A stretch of 64,000 bases of DNA from Paraphoma chrysanthemicola (GCA_020744225.1 JAGMWG010000022.1:620001-684000); one strand, 5' to 3'; shown: positions 40,402 through 51,607, counted from the first letter of the stretch. Made by a program: numbers and translations. Notes: generated by a model not told the origin, from the sequence alone.

Positions 40402-41298
40402 TCAGATGCCTTCTCTGTAGAATTTTCTCACTTTTATGACCCAACGATCGATTGCACCTTCCTTTTCACGACTCAACATGCCTGTCATGAATGTGTTCGT
40501 TTCGAGTTTTGTTTTGAATGCCGTCTCACTGAAAAAGTCGTCGTCTGGGTGTAGTCGGAAGTTCGTGGGTGGAAAGGAATAGTTGATGCCTTCGAGCCGT
40601 GACGTCGCTCTGGCGCGCATTTCGTTCTGGTTGACCGGATCCTCGAAGAAGTTACCCAGATCCCAGCGACCATGCAACGCCATTTGTATCATCAGGCCTT
40701 CGAGAACGAACGCGGGCTTCGTTTGCCGCCAGCCCTTTACGGTGGTATGAAGCGTAACTCTCGGAAAGGCGCGGCAGAAGTCAAATGCGAGGGAATGCAT
40801 GGAGTTACTTTTCGGCACTGTTGCACTGCTTAAGGCTTCTGATCGATTACTGCAGAGCCCGTAGAATGACGAGTCAATGGTCATATGCCGCAGATATGAC
40901 TTGTGGATGTCGGGACACATGGCTGTGAAGTCGCGAAAATCGTGGCACCCCAGGAAGGTGATCTGATTGAAACGAACACCTACACCGCGAGTTTCGAGTC
41001 GCATTTCTCGGTTGACGTATTGCAGCTGATTATTCTCGTGCATTGTTCCGTTAATTCGTTCGTCGAGCATGCCCTTAGCCGCAAGAACTGCAATCTCGTA
41101 CGCGGGCTTAGGTCGGTATCGACGTATCGCACTAGCTTTGAGAAGTAACTGAGTGTCGCCGTGGCTACTTACTCGGAACAAAAGACCACCAGGTTTCGAC
41201 AGTACGTATGCGTATATGACGTTGCGCAGCTCGCCAGGAAGTCGAAAGAAATGGCAGTTGTTGCTGGCTTCCATCGTTTCAGACTTGGTGGGCGTCAT
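40402..41298 (-). CDS. LPGELRN-family protein, copy C (298 aa)
   Basis: Intronless, ATG at 41298 (MTPTKSETMEASNN, then FFRLPGELRNVIYAYVLSKP), ending IDRWVIKVRKFYREGI. It shares QYVNREMRLETRGVGVRFNQ and DFRDFTAMCPDI with the family and has a longer N-terminal part than copies A and B. The second Met (residue 9) is an alternative start. Divergent from A and B, so the tandem is old or the copies were assembled separately. Confidence 0.75.
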   Translation of the reverse strand: MTPTKSETMEASNNCHFFRLPGELRNVIYAYVLSKPGGLLFRVSSHGDTQLLLKASAIRRYRPKPAYEIAVLAAKGMLDERINGTMHENNQLQYVNREMRLETRGVGVRFNQITFLGCHDFRDFTAMCPDIHKSYLRHMTIDSSFYGLCSNRSEALSSATVPKSNSMHSLAFDFCRAFPRVTLHTTVKGWRQTKPAFVLEGLMIQMALHGRWDLGNFFEDPVNQNEMRARATSRLEGINYSFPPTNFRLHPDDDFFSETAFKTKLETNTFMTGMLSREKEGAIDRWVIKVRKFYREGI

Positions 41299-42160
41299 TT
41301 GTGAGTGTAGTAGAAGTTGGGGTACAGAGTTGATTGGACGTAGTGAACAGTTTGGAGCGATGTTGATTCCATTGTTGGAGCTCCGAAAGAAATTTTATAC
41401 TGGCAGGGTCGGTGATTTTCAAACCCACTGGGCACACACCAGAAGTGAAAGTGGTTGCGTGAGACAAGTGCCATCTCGGCACCAAAAAACAGAGTCCGGC
41501 ACCAAACAGTTGTTTGGTCGGTACCAATTGCGCACCCTGCCACGTGCATTATATACATCCGACATCGGGAATCTCCCCAGTTTCTCTATGATCCGCTGCA
41601 TTTCATGTACCTGAGTATATCGCCTCATGCTAATATATGGTTTCGGTACGCCCGAACCTTCACGTGGTGCAAAGCTCACAAGTGAACTGGGATGTTGAGA
41701 CGCAGCAGGAGCTTGGCTGAGAAAGCGCTTGCCTAAGCACAATGAAACATTTTGACAAACCAAGCACGACAGCATGGTCCCAGGATCGATTTTATGGCAT
41801 GATGAGAATGACTAAAATAGGTTGTTTATCTCCCTATCGCTTTCAAAAAAGCGGCATGATATGATGTTTCTACCAGGGAATCGGGACAGCTACGATAAGA
41901 GTGCCGTCCAAACTCGCAACAAGTAGCGACACGATTTGAAAATAGAAAATAGGGAGCCAGAAACGATTTGAAAATTATTACGTCTTTTAGATGGCATCAA
42001 GACCCTTGGCCACGACTACAATCACGTCACCAACTCCGCCTCCTCCAAGCCGGGGCTCATTCTCAGCATTCACGAACTGCAAATCGCTCCACTTGACAAG
42101 TTCCAATTTATACCTCAAAGAGTCTCACACCCGAATTTCTACCTTTCTCTTCCTTTTCTT
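41299..42160. other. Intergenic, no supported gene
   Basis: 862 bases. A minus-strand frame (41419-41775) ends in a Cys-containing stretch (NNCLVPDSVFWCRDGTCL) but has no clear start or family; left unannotated. Confidence 0.35.
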
Positions 42161-42364
42161 CTAACATACACTCTCGCAGCATGCCAACAGCAGCGCAACA
42201 AAGAGAAGTGCCGACAGGGCTGCAAGTGCGATCACCGCGATCTTGACGTTGCCGTCCATGCTTCGAAGTGAGCATTTTTTGTCACCGGAGGCGGCAGCGG
42301 CGCTGGCTACTGAAGTAGCTGCAGCCGCTACGTTGGCAATGTCGGGGATGGTGATGGTCGCCAT
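42161..42364 (-). CDS. Small single-pass membrane protein (67 aa)
   Basis: The ATG at 42364 gives MATITIPDIANVAAAATS, an Ala-rich N-terminus, a short charged CSLRSMDGNVK linker and a C-terminal membrane helix (IAVIALAALSALLFVALLLA) ending CCESVC. Cysteines just after the helix could be palmitoylated (inference). The longer open frame to 42541 lacks support. First gene of a run of membrane and surface genes. Confidence 0.5.
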   Translation of the reverse strand: MATITIPDIANVAAAATSVASAAAASGDKKCSLRSMDGNVKIAVIALAALSALLFVALLLACCESVC

Positions 42365-43040
42365 GTCGAGATTTGTTTGATGGACGAGGAGGAGACGGTG
42401 GTAGATGGATCTGGAAGGAGGTGAGCAGTGGCGCGTCAGAGACCGCAAGTTGTTCTTACCTCCTTTGACCTCGCAAAAGGCCAAGAAATCCCGGGTAATA
42501 GGCATTGGCACAGTCATCAGTGAAGCCAATAGCTCGAGCATATCCCGCCCTCAGCACCCTTCACCTCATCTTATACCCCTTCTCTACCCCTTGTCTCAAT
42601 CAACACTGCCACTCTATACATGCAGTGCCGAAATCACTTCCACATTCAGCGAGATGTCAATATTTGACATGCGAGCACGCGACGGGAAGGCAGGGCATCC
42701 CCGCTCAATAGGAATCGACGTTGTGCAGACTACGAATCTATTGGTATGGCAGGAAGCCAGGAAACCTCCGGTACCACATCGTATGCATGTTAGCATCGCA
42801 CGAAGGCCATATTAGAACTGACCGGATAGTTACACCCGGGATTCCACGAGCAGGGGAAATGGATGGGAACGTGAGACTGCATGTACGAAACGTCATCCGA
42901 TGGAGCGTAATGCTTGAAAGCATATGGGCAACTCAAAAGAGCTCTTCACATCACAAGGCAGTCAGAATGTCGATGAAGTATATTGATTACATGAGCATGA
43001 GAGTTCCTACAACCACGACCTTTTCGCACAGCTTTCACAA
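42365..43040. other. Intergenic
   Basis: 676 bases; promoter of the small membrane protein and 3' side of the next minus-strand gene. No gene seen. Confidence 0.35.
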
Positions 43041-44513
43041 TTAAATATTGGTCGCCACACCCCCATCACCATTCCTACCACCACAAAATCTCGATCTAGT
43101 ATTCTGCCCAGCATCTAAATCGACCCGACTCGACTCCTCCAGTTCGACGGGGGCATTGACTCTGCCGCGAACCGGCTCTGTCTTTAAGTGACAGCCACCA
43201 AGTTCTACTATTGACCTTGGATCGTCGGGTTCAATAGCATCCACACTATTGCCATGTACTTCGCTCGCACCACGCGTGTCTGCCATTTTGGGTGGTGTAT
43301 GCCACGAGACTGATTTACTCATCGCTGGCACTGAAGATGTGGATTGCGCCTTGATTGTCGGTGTAGGTAGGTTTGCGTCCATCTCCGAGTATGCAGTTCC
43401 AGGTTGCTTCGTATCAATGAATGGACTACTGCTCGGTATGGGCTTCGGTACACCACTCATCTCCTTCACATCGCCAATATCTCCACACCCGCCGCGCATC
43501 TCCCCAGGCCCCTCAACATCCGGCAACGTCGGCTTTGCATGCAAGCCACCGCTCGGATCCCAACTCGCTGGCGTGGATGGCATAGACTTGGAGTGCTTCC
43601 AGCGCCGCAGGACGTATAGCACTGTGCCGATGGCCAGGGCGAGGACCGCTGTCCCACCGGCTGCGGCGCCGGCGATGATGGGCGTTTGAATTGGCGGCGA
43701 GGACGCGGAGTGGGACAAAGCAGTAGACGTATGGATTATTGTAGCAGTGGTTGTGAAATTTGTGGACTGGTTTGTGGAGTCTGGATGTGGGTTTGCGGCA
43801 ATGCTGGGGACGGGTCGGTTGTTCGGCTGACTTGATTCTTCTACTTTTGTGCTCGAGCCCGGGTTTACTGGAGGGACCCAGGAGTCTCTGCCTGAAAGAG
43901 TTGTCGTCAACGGCGGGCTGATGTCGGAACTCGTGACCGTTTCGAGCGTGGACAAAGTCGAACTTGTCCGCGGCGTAGTTGCTAGCGTCAATCCCGCAGA
44001 AGTGGTCTTCGACCCCAGGCTCGTCGCCGTGACCATACTGGGTCTCTTTGAAGAACTCGACACCGATGTTTCGAGCTGATACCATTTATCCGGCACGTTG
44101 TGTGAGTTGAGACTCTCTCTCGTATCCTTGCATTCTCGCTCAAACGTCTTAATTAATGCTAGATTGCGGCATGTCAGCAACATCAGCTAGAACCTCTATG
44201 CGTGGACATACTGGACTTATCTCCCGCATTCGTACAGTTTTGCCAGACACAATCGCCCCACATGCTGAACCACTTGAGTACCGGGTCACTGTCGGTCAGC
44301 TGGCAGATTCCCCTAAAATTGTCTGCGCAGTTGTTGTCATGCTTGTCGTAGTCGCCTTTGATGCATTGATGCTTAGTCTGAATTAGTATGCATAGGCATT
44401 GAGAAGGGCGGATAACTCACGGAACATCTTGGAAGAACGAGCTCGGGCTCGGCTTTAGTGCAGTCGCGAACAGCCACTGTTAGCGCAGTGAGAAGAAGGA
44501 AAATGAGGAACAT
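43041..44513 (-). CDS. Cys-rich ectodomain / Ser-Thr stalk / TM surface protein (458 aa)
   Basis: Exons 44513-44421, 44377-44212 and 44158-43041 (43- and 53-base introns). A signal peptide (MFLIFLLLTALTVAV) precedes a module with eight cysteines (about 17-95): NNCADNFRGIC, then GDCVWQNC, then FEREC. Spacing resembles CFEM but the CxC pair is reduced to one Cys. A long Ser/Thr/Pro stalk (about 115-235), a membrane helix (TPIIAGAAAGGTAVLALAIG, then TVLYVL) and a 190-residue cytoplasmic tail follow. The architecture recalls Wsc/Mid2-type wall sensors, which signal wall stress to Rho1 (family analogy only). Same strand and plan as the gene upstream. Confidence 0.7.
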
Positions 44514-44927
44514 CGTGCTTCGAGAATGGATATTCGACTCGATTACACTACCATCGCAGCAAGGTCATGGAAGCCATGTCTTATACCACACACGAATTTA
44601 CAGACGTACTAAATGAGACACTGTTTGCTAGCTCGCCACATCCCAGCACCCCATCCAATACCCTCGACGAGACACAAGGCCGCCAAACCAAAATTCTCGC
44701 AGTTGGCAAACGGGAGCCTGCATCTCGCACGAAATTATTGGTGCCACACGCTGTTGGTCCCACCATCCAGATTCCCGGCCCAAGCGTTCGTGCTCCAAAC
44801 AACTGAACATTCGGATATGCGAAATTGATCACCAACGCCCAGACCAAGCGTTCGCGCATGTTGCAGGGCGGAATGAGGGAGGGAATAAGGCGGCAATGCT
44901 CAATGGGAAGAAAAGGCCGTATTAGCC
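44514..44927. promoter_or_regulatory. Upstream region of the Cys-rich surface gene
   Basis: 414 bases between two minus-strand surface genes; no coding signal. Confidence 0.35.
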
Positions 44928-46586
44928 TCACTGATACCCGACTTTGTTCCCGTGCTCGTCATACACAGGCGACCTCTGGACCGGAAGTATCTCATCCGTC
45001 GAATACCTTGGCTTCGTCGCATAATGCTCATACACCGGTGATCTATGCGCAGGATGTATATCCTCCTGTCGATTTCCACACGGCGATCCAGTAGACGTCC
45101 TAAACGGCGTTCCATGACGATACGGCTCAAATGAACCCTGCTGCGAGCCTGGTTTGTATGCCTGATACGTCGTTCCGGGTGACTTTGAGCCCTGCACCGG
45201 CGGTTTATAATGGCCGTACGGATCGTGTGCGTACGGGTCGTGCGGGTCATGGTGTGCGGCCCTCGAGCTTGCCGCGACAGCGGTGGTACCGAGTGACTCT
45301 TGCGAATTGTGGCCGTAGCGCAATTGGTCGATGCGTGCTTGGAAGCCATCACGGTGGTGCGTGTCGGCGAGTTCAGCGGCTTCTTTCGTTTTGCGATCGA
45401 CTTTCTTGCGCATGCGGCGGAGGAGGAAGAAGCCGGCGAGGAGGATGGCGATGAGACATGCTCCTGCGACCACGATGCCGCCGATTGCGCCTTCGGAGAG
45501 GGGTGGGGATTTGTTTGCTGGGGCGGCGGGAGCGGCTGAGGATGTTGATGTGGCTGTTGACAAGGGAATCGATGAGGTAGATACAGTGGCGTTTTTGTCT
45601 AGATACCACTGCGGGACATAGCGTTGCCACTGATCGTTTACATCAATCATGGGCCGGCCGATAGTGTCACAAGCGTATGCAAAGGCATCCATCCATTCTA
45701 AACATATTAGTATACTTCGACTAAAAGAATGATTGAAGCCTCCACTTACCCATTCTACCTTGGTCGCCGTAGCATTCGTCAAATAGACCCCCTTGATAGA
45801 AGTATGTGCTGCTTGAGATCGAATTGCTGCGGGTACAGACACATTGAAGATTGAAGAGCTTGCATGGGTCGTTTTCTGTGCCATTGATGAGACAGCGTTC
45901 GGTGATCTGACGCAAGTCAGCCTAGTGTGTAACAAGTAAAGGCGAATGCATACTCCACAGATTGGCTTCTGCACTTTAGCCCAGTCGGTGGGTGCTGCCT
46001 GTGCTGTATTTGACGCCATGGGTGTGAATGGAGTAGTCGTGGTCGTTGGCGTGCCTCTTGACGCAATGATCGAGACCGTTGTTGATGTAGTCGCCTGGGC
46101 GGGAGTTGACTGTGGTGAGTTGCTGTCGAACGTGCTCGAAGGCGCTTGCGTCGCTGTTGGGAGACTCGAGGGAGAGTATGGAGCCCACTCAGGTGGAACC
46201 ACCAGTTGCCAGTTATCCTGTATGGTGCATGATTCTAGGAAAGTCCTCAAAAAGACTATCACCATTAGTTCAGACCTGCAAACGCCTTATCTCTCTAGCG
46301 GCCGACTTACCTTTCCGCGCCTCTGTGTCTGTGCACTCTTCGAATATACAATGAGGGTCAAAGAATTTGCTGCCTTCGATAGTCGGACTCGCATCGCACA
46401 TGCATTTGAAATTGGCGATATCGCACGGCGGGAATCCATCAGGGATGGGCTTCTTGCAGTTGGGAGAGATCTGTAGTCGTCGTCAATAGTCGGTCCTGGT
46501 AGTGAGAGTGAGAGTGAGAGTAAAATTACCTTGCACGCTTCAGCTGCGCTCATGAGGGGAGGTGGGCTGTAGTCGGCAGCGACCAT
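44928..46586 (-). CDS. CFEM-like surface receptor with two Cys modules, TM and cytoplasmic tail (at least 474 aa)
   Basis: Exons 46586-46530, 46470-46311, 46234-45954, 45906-45750 and 45697-44928, all in phase (474 residues). Module 1 has eight cysteines, including PPCDIANFKCMC, which fits the CFEM core (C..D..CxC), then DPHCIFEEC. A Ser/Thr stalk follows, then module 2 (ITERCLINGTENDPCKLF, QCVCTR, DECYGD). Next come a short stalk, a membrane helix (GAIGGIVVAGACLIAILLAG, then FFLL) and a tail with two RSPVY motifs near the end. The start is uncertain: codons before ATG 46586 (LCAAQAQHSFARS) look like the end of a signal peptide. An ATG at 46737 (MPFRGALYLAASLC) may begin an extra exon. Confidence 0.65.
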
Positions 46587-46909
46587 GCTTCGAGCGAATG
46601 AGTGCTGTGCTTGGGCTGCACAGAGTGGCTAGAACCCTAGTGTGATCATTAAATACTCCCACAAAAAAGACCCACGACCACTGGACAGACTTGATGCACA
46701 GGGAGGCGGCCAGATAAAGTGCCCCGCGAAATGGCATCGGGTCTGTGACATGCCAACGAGCTCGGCTCGACGTTTGTCACAATAGAAACCGAGACAGCAA
46801 ACGAGATCTCGTTGAGGTGTGAACCCACAAATTGAAGTGTGAATCATGAATTACGTAGATGCTAGAGTCATAAACGCCGTAAATGCTTTACATATGCAAT
46901 GCTTTTCAT
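46587..46909. other. Upstream region, possibly holding a signal-peptide exon
   Basis: 323 bases. Contains the candidate first exon at 46737 on the minus strand (MPFRGALYLAASLC) and an acceptor-like TTCTAG at about 46610. The joining intron could not be fixed. Confidence 0.35.
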
Positions 46910-47367
46910 TCAAGTTGTCTCCGGAAAGACCGCGACCTTGCCAAACTGCTTGTCACAGACTGTCTCCAATAGATCCTTGTACTCTGCAAATTGAGTCAGT
47001 AAGTTGTTCAGCCCATAGTGCATGCTTATTGTCACTGACGAAAGATGGCTCCTTCCGAGCACGTTGATAGGCCTGGTTCGCCGTCGATGCACGGCTGTAC
47101 GACAGAAACATAGCGTGTGACCTCGCTCTGCTCAAGACTGCACAGGCATCCTAAATTATCTGGCTCGCATCCGTCGAAGAGGCCCCACGCAAGGCATTCA
47201 TCCTGAGAAGAGTGGTCAGCAAACGTGGCTAGTGTGTGGCGCATGATACGTACCACGCCACATGTGGGAATCTGGAACGTCTGTCTCGCAACAAGCGAAG
47301 CCGGTAGCGCAAATACGGCAGGAACAAGGGCTGCCGCCAGAGCGATGAGAGTGGTTATTGACCTCAT
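46910..47367 (-). CDS. Secreted CFEM-domain protein (116 aa)
   Basis: Exons 47367-47254, 47202-47040 and 46983-46910 (51- and 56-base introns) give 116 residues. A signal peptide (MRSITTLIALAAALVPAVFA) precedes the CFEM domain with all eight cysteines in order: PTCGVDEC, GCEPDNLGCLC, QPC, STC and ETVC. The Asp before the CxC that contacts haem iron in characterised CFEM proteins (EPDNLGC) is present. CFEM proteins bind haem or act at the fungal surface, and some act during plant or animal colonisation (family knowledge). No GPI signal is seen after the domain, so probably free secreted. Confidence 0.82.
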
Positions 47368-48522
47368 TGTACGAAGTATGAAAGTTACCTCGTGGACAAT
47401 GGGATTCGCGTAGCAACCGGAGGAATATATCAAGCTGATAACGTTGTAGATAGTCAGACAGCGCTCAAGCAATTCCTCTTATATCGCGTCGGTCTTTCCG
47501 AGTCGATATATTGCTCCACAAGTGTGCAGCTTGACGTACGTTTGCGCTCGGAAGTTCCGACTAATTGTCCGGAAACAGATGTTGTGAAGCGTAGGACAAA
47601 GAAAACTCGTTGGTGGATATACTCAACGAATGTTCTGGATTGTTCAGCACTATGATGCAGGACAACGCCTCGTACCGTAGCGAGATGAGTATTGGGTGAG
47701 GCTGTAGAGCTTTATGAAGTCGTTGTCGTTCAAGGTGGTCAACAAGCGGCGTTGTCCGGTAGGTCGTCGAATGGGCTGGCGAGATGGGTCCACCGCTCTT
47801 TACGCACGCCGGTAAACTTGATACGAATATAGAAAGGAGCAGCTGTGCTTGCCACTCACGATTTCCAACGACTGTCAGACGAAGGATGATGAGGTTGGGT
47901 GTCGGGCAGGAAAGGTGGGGAAGTCGTCTGTGCGGCTGAAGCATGGACTATCGTTGCGGGGCGAACGAGGCGGACGAGCACGGGACTCAATTGGCGCATT
48001 CAATGGGGCTGCTGCGGGCATTATCTCGCGCATGCAGCAATTAGGACAAGAGACATTGTGAGGTCCTGCTGGGATTGATTTAGCAATGTCAATGCGATGC
48101 CGTCTCTTGGTCGTGACTTCAGCTTCTGATGTCATGTAGAAGCACGCGCTTCAACGAGACCAATAGCACGCAGGAAATTGACACGATTGGTATGTCGTTC
48201 AGTATGGATGAGCTGAGGTCAATTGACAATTGATTGGTACTCCCCACAAGGTCAGGTACAAGGAAATAGAGGCTGCTTGCCGTGTACGCCACCGAGTAAG
48301 CCAACGAAAAAAAGAACTTAGATCAATCTGAAACGCGAGTAGAAGAAACGCTGCGCCCCATACGCACACCATCGTTTTGTAGAGCAACATCAAGCCGCGC
48401 ATGCAACCAAGCCAGACTCTCCAAGAAATTCCACCGCTGATACTGCGTCGCATCAATGTCCTCCTCTTCCGCCACGCCCACCATTTCCCTCCCTACTCCG
48501 TTCTCCCTGCATCATCTCCCAT
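47368..48522. other. Intergenic with unsupported small frames
   Basis: 1.15 kb. Minus frames at 47875-48135 (86 codons, ATG start) and 48199-48456 (hydrophobic, two possible helices) could be orphan small proteins but have no family or splice support. Nothing else noted. Confidence 0.3.
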
Positions 48523-48944
48523 CTAGAACAAGCAGTCTAGACAGCAGCAGCATGCCAAACCCGCGCAAAGACCAGCGAAAAGACCGCCTCCTGCACCGCT
48601 ACCCTTCTGTTGTTGCGGGTACATGCCCTGTGGCGGACCTTGCTGATATTGCATAGGTTGCTGCTGCTGCCCGTAGTTCTGCTGTGGATAGCCCTGTGGT
48701 GGGTAGCCCTGCTGTTGGTAGACTTGGCCTTGCTGATATGGGTCTGGAGAGCCGTAGTAGGCTTGGTTCGCGGGTTGCCCGTAAGTCTGGTCGGGATACT
48801 GTGGCGGCGGGCCTTGTTCCTACAATGGAGTCAGCATATTTAGGCCATTCATCTGGTCAGACGTGAAAATGTGGCGCAGCATGATGCAAAGAGCTTCTTC
48901 CGCTCACGATGCGCAGGGGCTGGACGTACGTATGGCTTAGACAT
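48523..48944 (-). CDS. Gln/Pro/Tyr-rich CYSTM-type protein (103 aa)
   Basis: Exon 1 (48944-48930) encodes MSKPY. A 110-base intron (GTACGT...TTGTAG) joins it to exon 2 (48819-48523). The body is made of PQYPDQTYGQ, YPPQGYPQQNYG-like XYPPX repeats and Gln runs. It ends in a Gly-rich linker and GLFAGLCAGLACCCCLDCLF-stop, the Cys-rich membrane module of the CYSTM class found in stress-related tail-anchored proteins of fungi and plants. Likely plasma-membrane associated and disordered on the cytosolic side. Function in fungi is poorly known. Confidence 0.8.
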
Positions 48945-49786
48945 GGTGATGGAGTCGAGTGTTGAAGGAGTGATGGAGGAGCGATGGGATTCCAGTAGTC
49001 GTAAAGAGGCGCTCGAGTAGTCTGCTGAGTGTCTGCAGGCGCTGCGCGGCGTCGGCTGGGCAATACGGAGATCAGCTAGCGGGCTACCTTTGTCGCGGTT
49101 ATTCCTCCCAAATGAGTCGGGATGGACTGTTTGCAGCGATTGAGTATGGCAACTATAGAGAGAGCGAAAAAAGTGAATGCGACAATTGTTGAAGGAAAGG
49201 AGACAAGATGGGCGATTCCCCGCTGTTATTGCCGGAAAAGAGGCACATGGTGCACCAGATGTCGCGCGGCAGTGGCGTCGCCGGGGGCTGTGCATTCGTA
49301 AGACGCCGAAGCCTCGTCCAGTCTTCGCCCTCCACCAGCGACATCCTCACACATGCGTCAACCGACACCTGTCACCTTGTTCGAGGCCATGTGACCTCGC
49401 GCGGTCATCCTGGCTGCACCGAGTCGCTCCTCCCGCGCTGGTGGGGGATGTGTTGCCTTCATACGAGCAAACCGATGCTAAGTGGCGCATCGCAACGAAT
49501 AAGCTTCGAGTCTACCTGCACACCCACAAGGCTGAATCAACCTGAAATGCGGAGTAACTTGTGCCATCACGTTTCTTCCTCTCGTGTGCCGCTTCTCTTT
49601 AGCAGGTAGATATCATCCATCATTCAAACTCCCTCTATGCCAACTTCGGTACCTTTGTTGCACGCACCAAGCAACCACCAGGAAGTCCGCCGGCGAGTAC
49701 GCGTCCCATCGTGCATTCGATGAATCAGCCACACCAACGACGTACACAAGTCATGTGACAAATCTCATCAATCTGCGTCATCAACC
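48945..49786. promoter_or_regulatory. Divergent promoter region of CYSTM-type and multi-pass genes
   Basis: 842 bases between two divergent starts. No gene seen. Confidence 0.4.
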
Positions 49787-51607
49787 ATGGTCCTATCAAA
49801 GCACGTCGGCTTGACTTTTTTAAAGATATTGCTCGTTGTCATCGCATCGCCAGTGAAGGCCGTCGTTCTACAAAATTACACCATCGCCCTGCCTGTCGGC
49901 TCATCCGACCATGGGCAACCAGGCCTCCTGTGCACGCCCACGAAACCTATCGACTTACTGATATTTTTCCTACTCAACTACGTCGCGCATGCAGCCACTG
50001 TCCTGACCAAGCCTGGCGAGCGCGTAGATGACTTTTTCGTCAGTGTGATAGGCAGTCTGCTGTTTCCAGCCTTGGGGCTGTACCGAGGCATCGAAGCTAT
50101 CCTATGCGGCGCCGTGTTCGTGCAACGCGATGACTTGAGGAAGGCAGCCAAGAGTTCAGCCTTGTGCTTGGTTGTAAGAGGGGCAGATTGGCGACCAAGA
50201 GACGGAGACAGTGTGGAGACTTCAATCCTGAAGCGAAAAGGAAATGATGGAGAGCCCGACATTGAGACCAACGAGAACTCGGAAAGTGTAAAAGGTGAAG
50301 AGAAAAAAGTCATACGAACTCACCTCGTCACACACAGCCCACCTTATATGTTCAGCAAGTTTGGCTGCCCCGTCTTCGTCTACCGCCGCATCATCCATGG
50401 GAGACATATCCTTCCGACCGGCTATCGGTTTGCTTTACTGCCTCACGATACTGAATTCGAGAGATCATCTACCGGCTTTGGCGGGCAACAACCACATGTC
50501 GAAATCTCTGCCACGTACAACACGGTGAAGGCATTGATTGCGCTCGCACAATCGGCCTATGCGCTGGCCACCCTGTATCGCGCTAGGGGAGACCAAATCG
50601 GACAATTTGGCTACGCAGCGTTCGGACTCACAGTGGCACCATATGCTGTCATGTCCATCATGAACCTCGTCGGCAATTTATGTCGCCCCGAGTATCCAAG
50701 TCTCTACATGGTTGAAAGTAGTACCATGGATGAAGCTCGTAGTAGAGGTGGGCTCTTTGAGGGTGCAGTGGCACGCGTTCAGGAAGAAGTAAACAACGGC
50801 TGCACTTGCGACTTTCGAAATGGGCAAGACGTTGACGAGCTCCGCTTTGCGACTGGATCGGCCGATGAGGTCGAAGCACATTTTTACATTGCGTCGAGTT
50901 CGGTATCTATGAAGCCCCTAGCTGTGCTTGAGCCAGATTTCAAGAGGTCAGTTGCGCGCATAGAGTCTATATCCGAGCGTGCGGCAACCTCTCCCACCAG
51001 CTCAAGCTCTAGGAGCATTATGCAAACTCGTGCGATCGCGCCGCTACCTCCCAAGCTCAATTACCAGCACACAGATCAAGATTCCGTTCTTCTGATCCCA
51101 AGTCACGCACCAATCGCTCGCAAATCCACTCTTACAACCACTTCCGACTTCTCTGCTATGCAGCACAAGCTTTCTGCACTCAAACTTCGCCGCACCTACC
51201 CCTTTTCCTCGCACTACACCTACTTTCCAACCTACAAACCTTCTCGCCATCTCACCACTGCCATTCGCTGGCGCATTCTCAAATACACCCTCACTACCCT
51301 GATTTCCCTCATTCCCCTCCTAATCACTGGCGTGATGAGCAAATTCCACGTCGGCACAATTCCGCTTCGCGAAAGTAGTACATGGCGAGGCTTCGTGTTG
51401 CAATGGCTCGCGTTTGGTTCTGTAACTGGTTTATGGTGGGTGTTCGATCAAGAAGGCAAGGATGCATTGAGCAGTGAGAGGGTGCAAATGGGCCCATGGT
51501 GGAGAGTGGTCGTTTACATTATTAGCAGTGCCCCTGCTATAGGAGGATTTGTCAGTGTAGGGCAAATGTTGGAAAGGTATGGTGTGTGTGTCTGGGTGGG
51601 CGATTGA
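49787..51607 (+). CDS. Fungal multi-pass membrane protein of unknown function (606 aa)
   Basis: Intronless, ATG in ACC ATG G context. A signal-anchor (FLKILLVVIASPVKA) is followed by about seven hydrophobic segments. Two lie near residues 55-110 (LLIFFLLNYVAHAATVL; VIGSLLFPALGLYRGI), two near 245-300 (ALIALAQSAYALATLY; FGLTVAPYAVMSIMNLVGNL) and three near the C-terminus (TLTTLISLIPLLITGV; FVLQWLAFGSVTGLWWVF; VVYIISSAPAIGGFVSVG). A soluble loop of about 110 residues and a Cys-containing segment (NNGCTCDF) separate them. I know similar orphan proteins from filamentous fungi but no function. Convergent with the HET-NLR gene, 287 bases apart. Confidence 0.7.
   Translation: MVLSKHVGLTFLKILLVVIASPVKAVVLQNYTIALPVGSSDHGQPGLLCTPTKPIDLLIFFLLNYVAHAATVLTKPGERVDDFFVSVIGSLLFPALGLYRGIEAILCGAVFVQRDDLRKAAKSSALCLVVRGADWRPRDGDSVETSILKRKGNDGEPDIETNENSESVKGEEKKVIRTHLVTHSPPYMFSKFGCPVFVYRRIIHGRHILPTGYRFALLPHDTEFERSSTGFGGQQPHVEISATYNTVKALIALAQSAYALATLYRARGDQIGQFGYAAFGLTVAPYAVMSIMNLVGNLCRPEYPSLYMVESSTMDEARSRGGLFEGAVARVQEEVNNGCTCDFRNGQDVDELRFATGSADEVEAHFYIASSSVSMKPLAVLEPDFKRSVARIESISERAATSPTSSSSRSIMQTRAIAPLPPKLNYQHTDQDSVLLIPSHAPIARKSTLTTTSDFSAMQHKLSALKLRRTYPFSSHYTYFPTYKPSRHLTTAIRWRILKYTLTTLISLIPLLITGVMSKFHVGTIPLRESSTWRGFVLQWLAFGSVTGLWWVFDQEGKDALSSERVQMGPWWRVVVYIISSAPAIGGFVSVGQMLERYGVCVWVGD

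Noticed and set aside
43249..43689. 146-codon plus-strand frame opposite the surface receptor
   Set aside because: Antisense shadow of the Ser/Pro-rich coding region.
42161..49786. Effector cluster of a plant pathogen
   Set aside because: Only one clearly secreted small protein; the others are membrane anchored. Lifestyle cannot be judged from this window.
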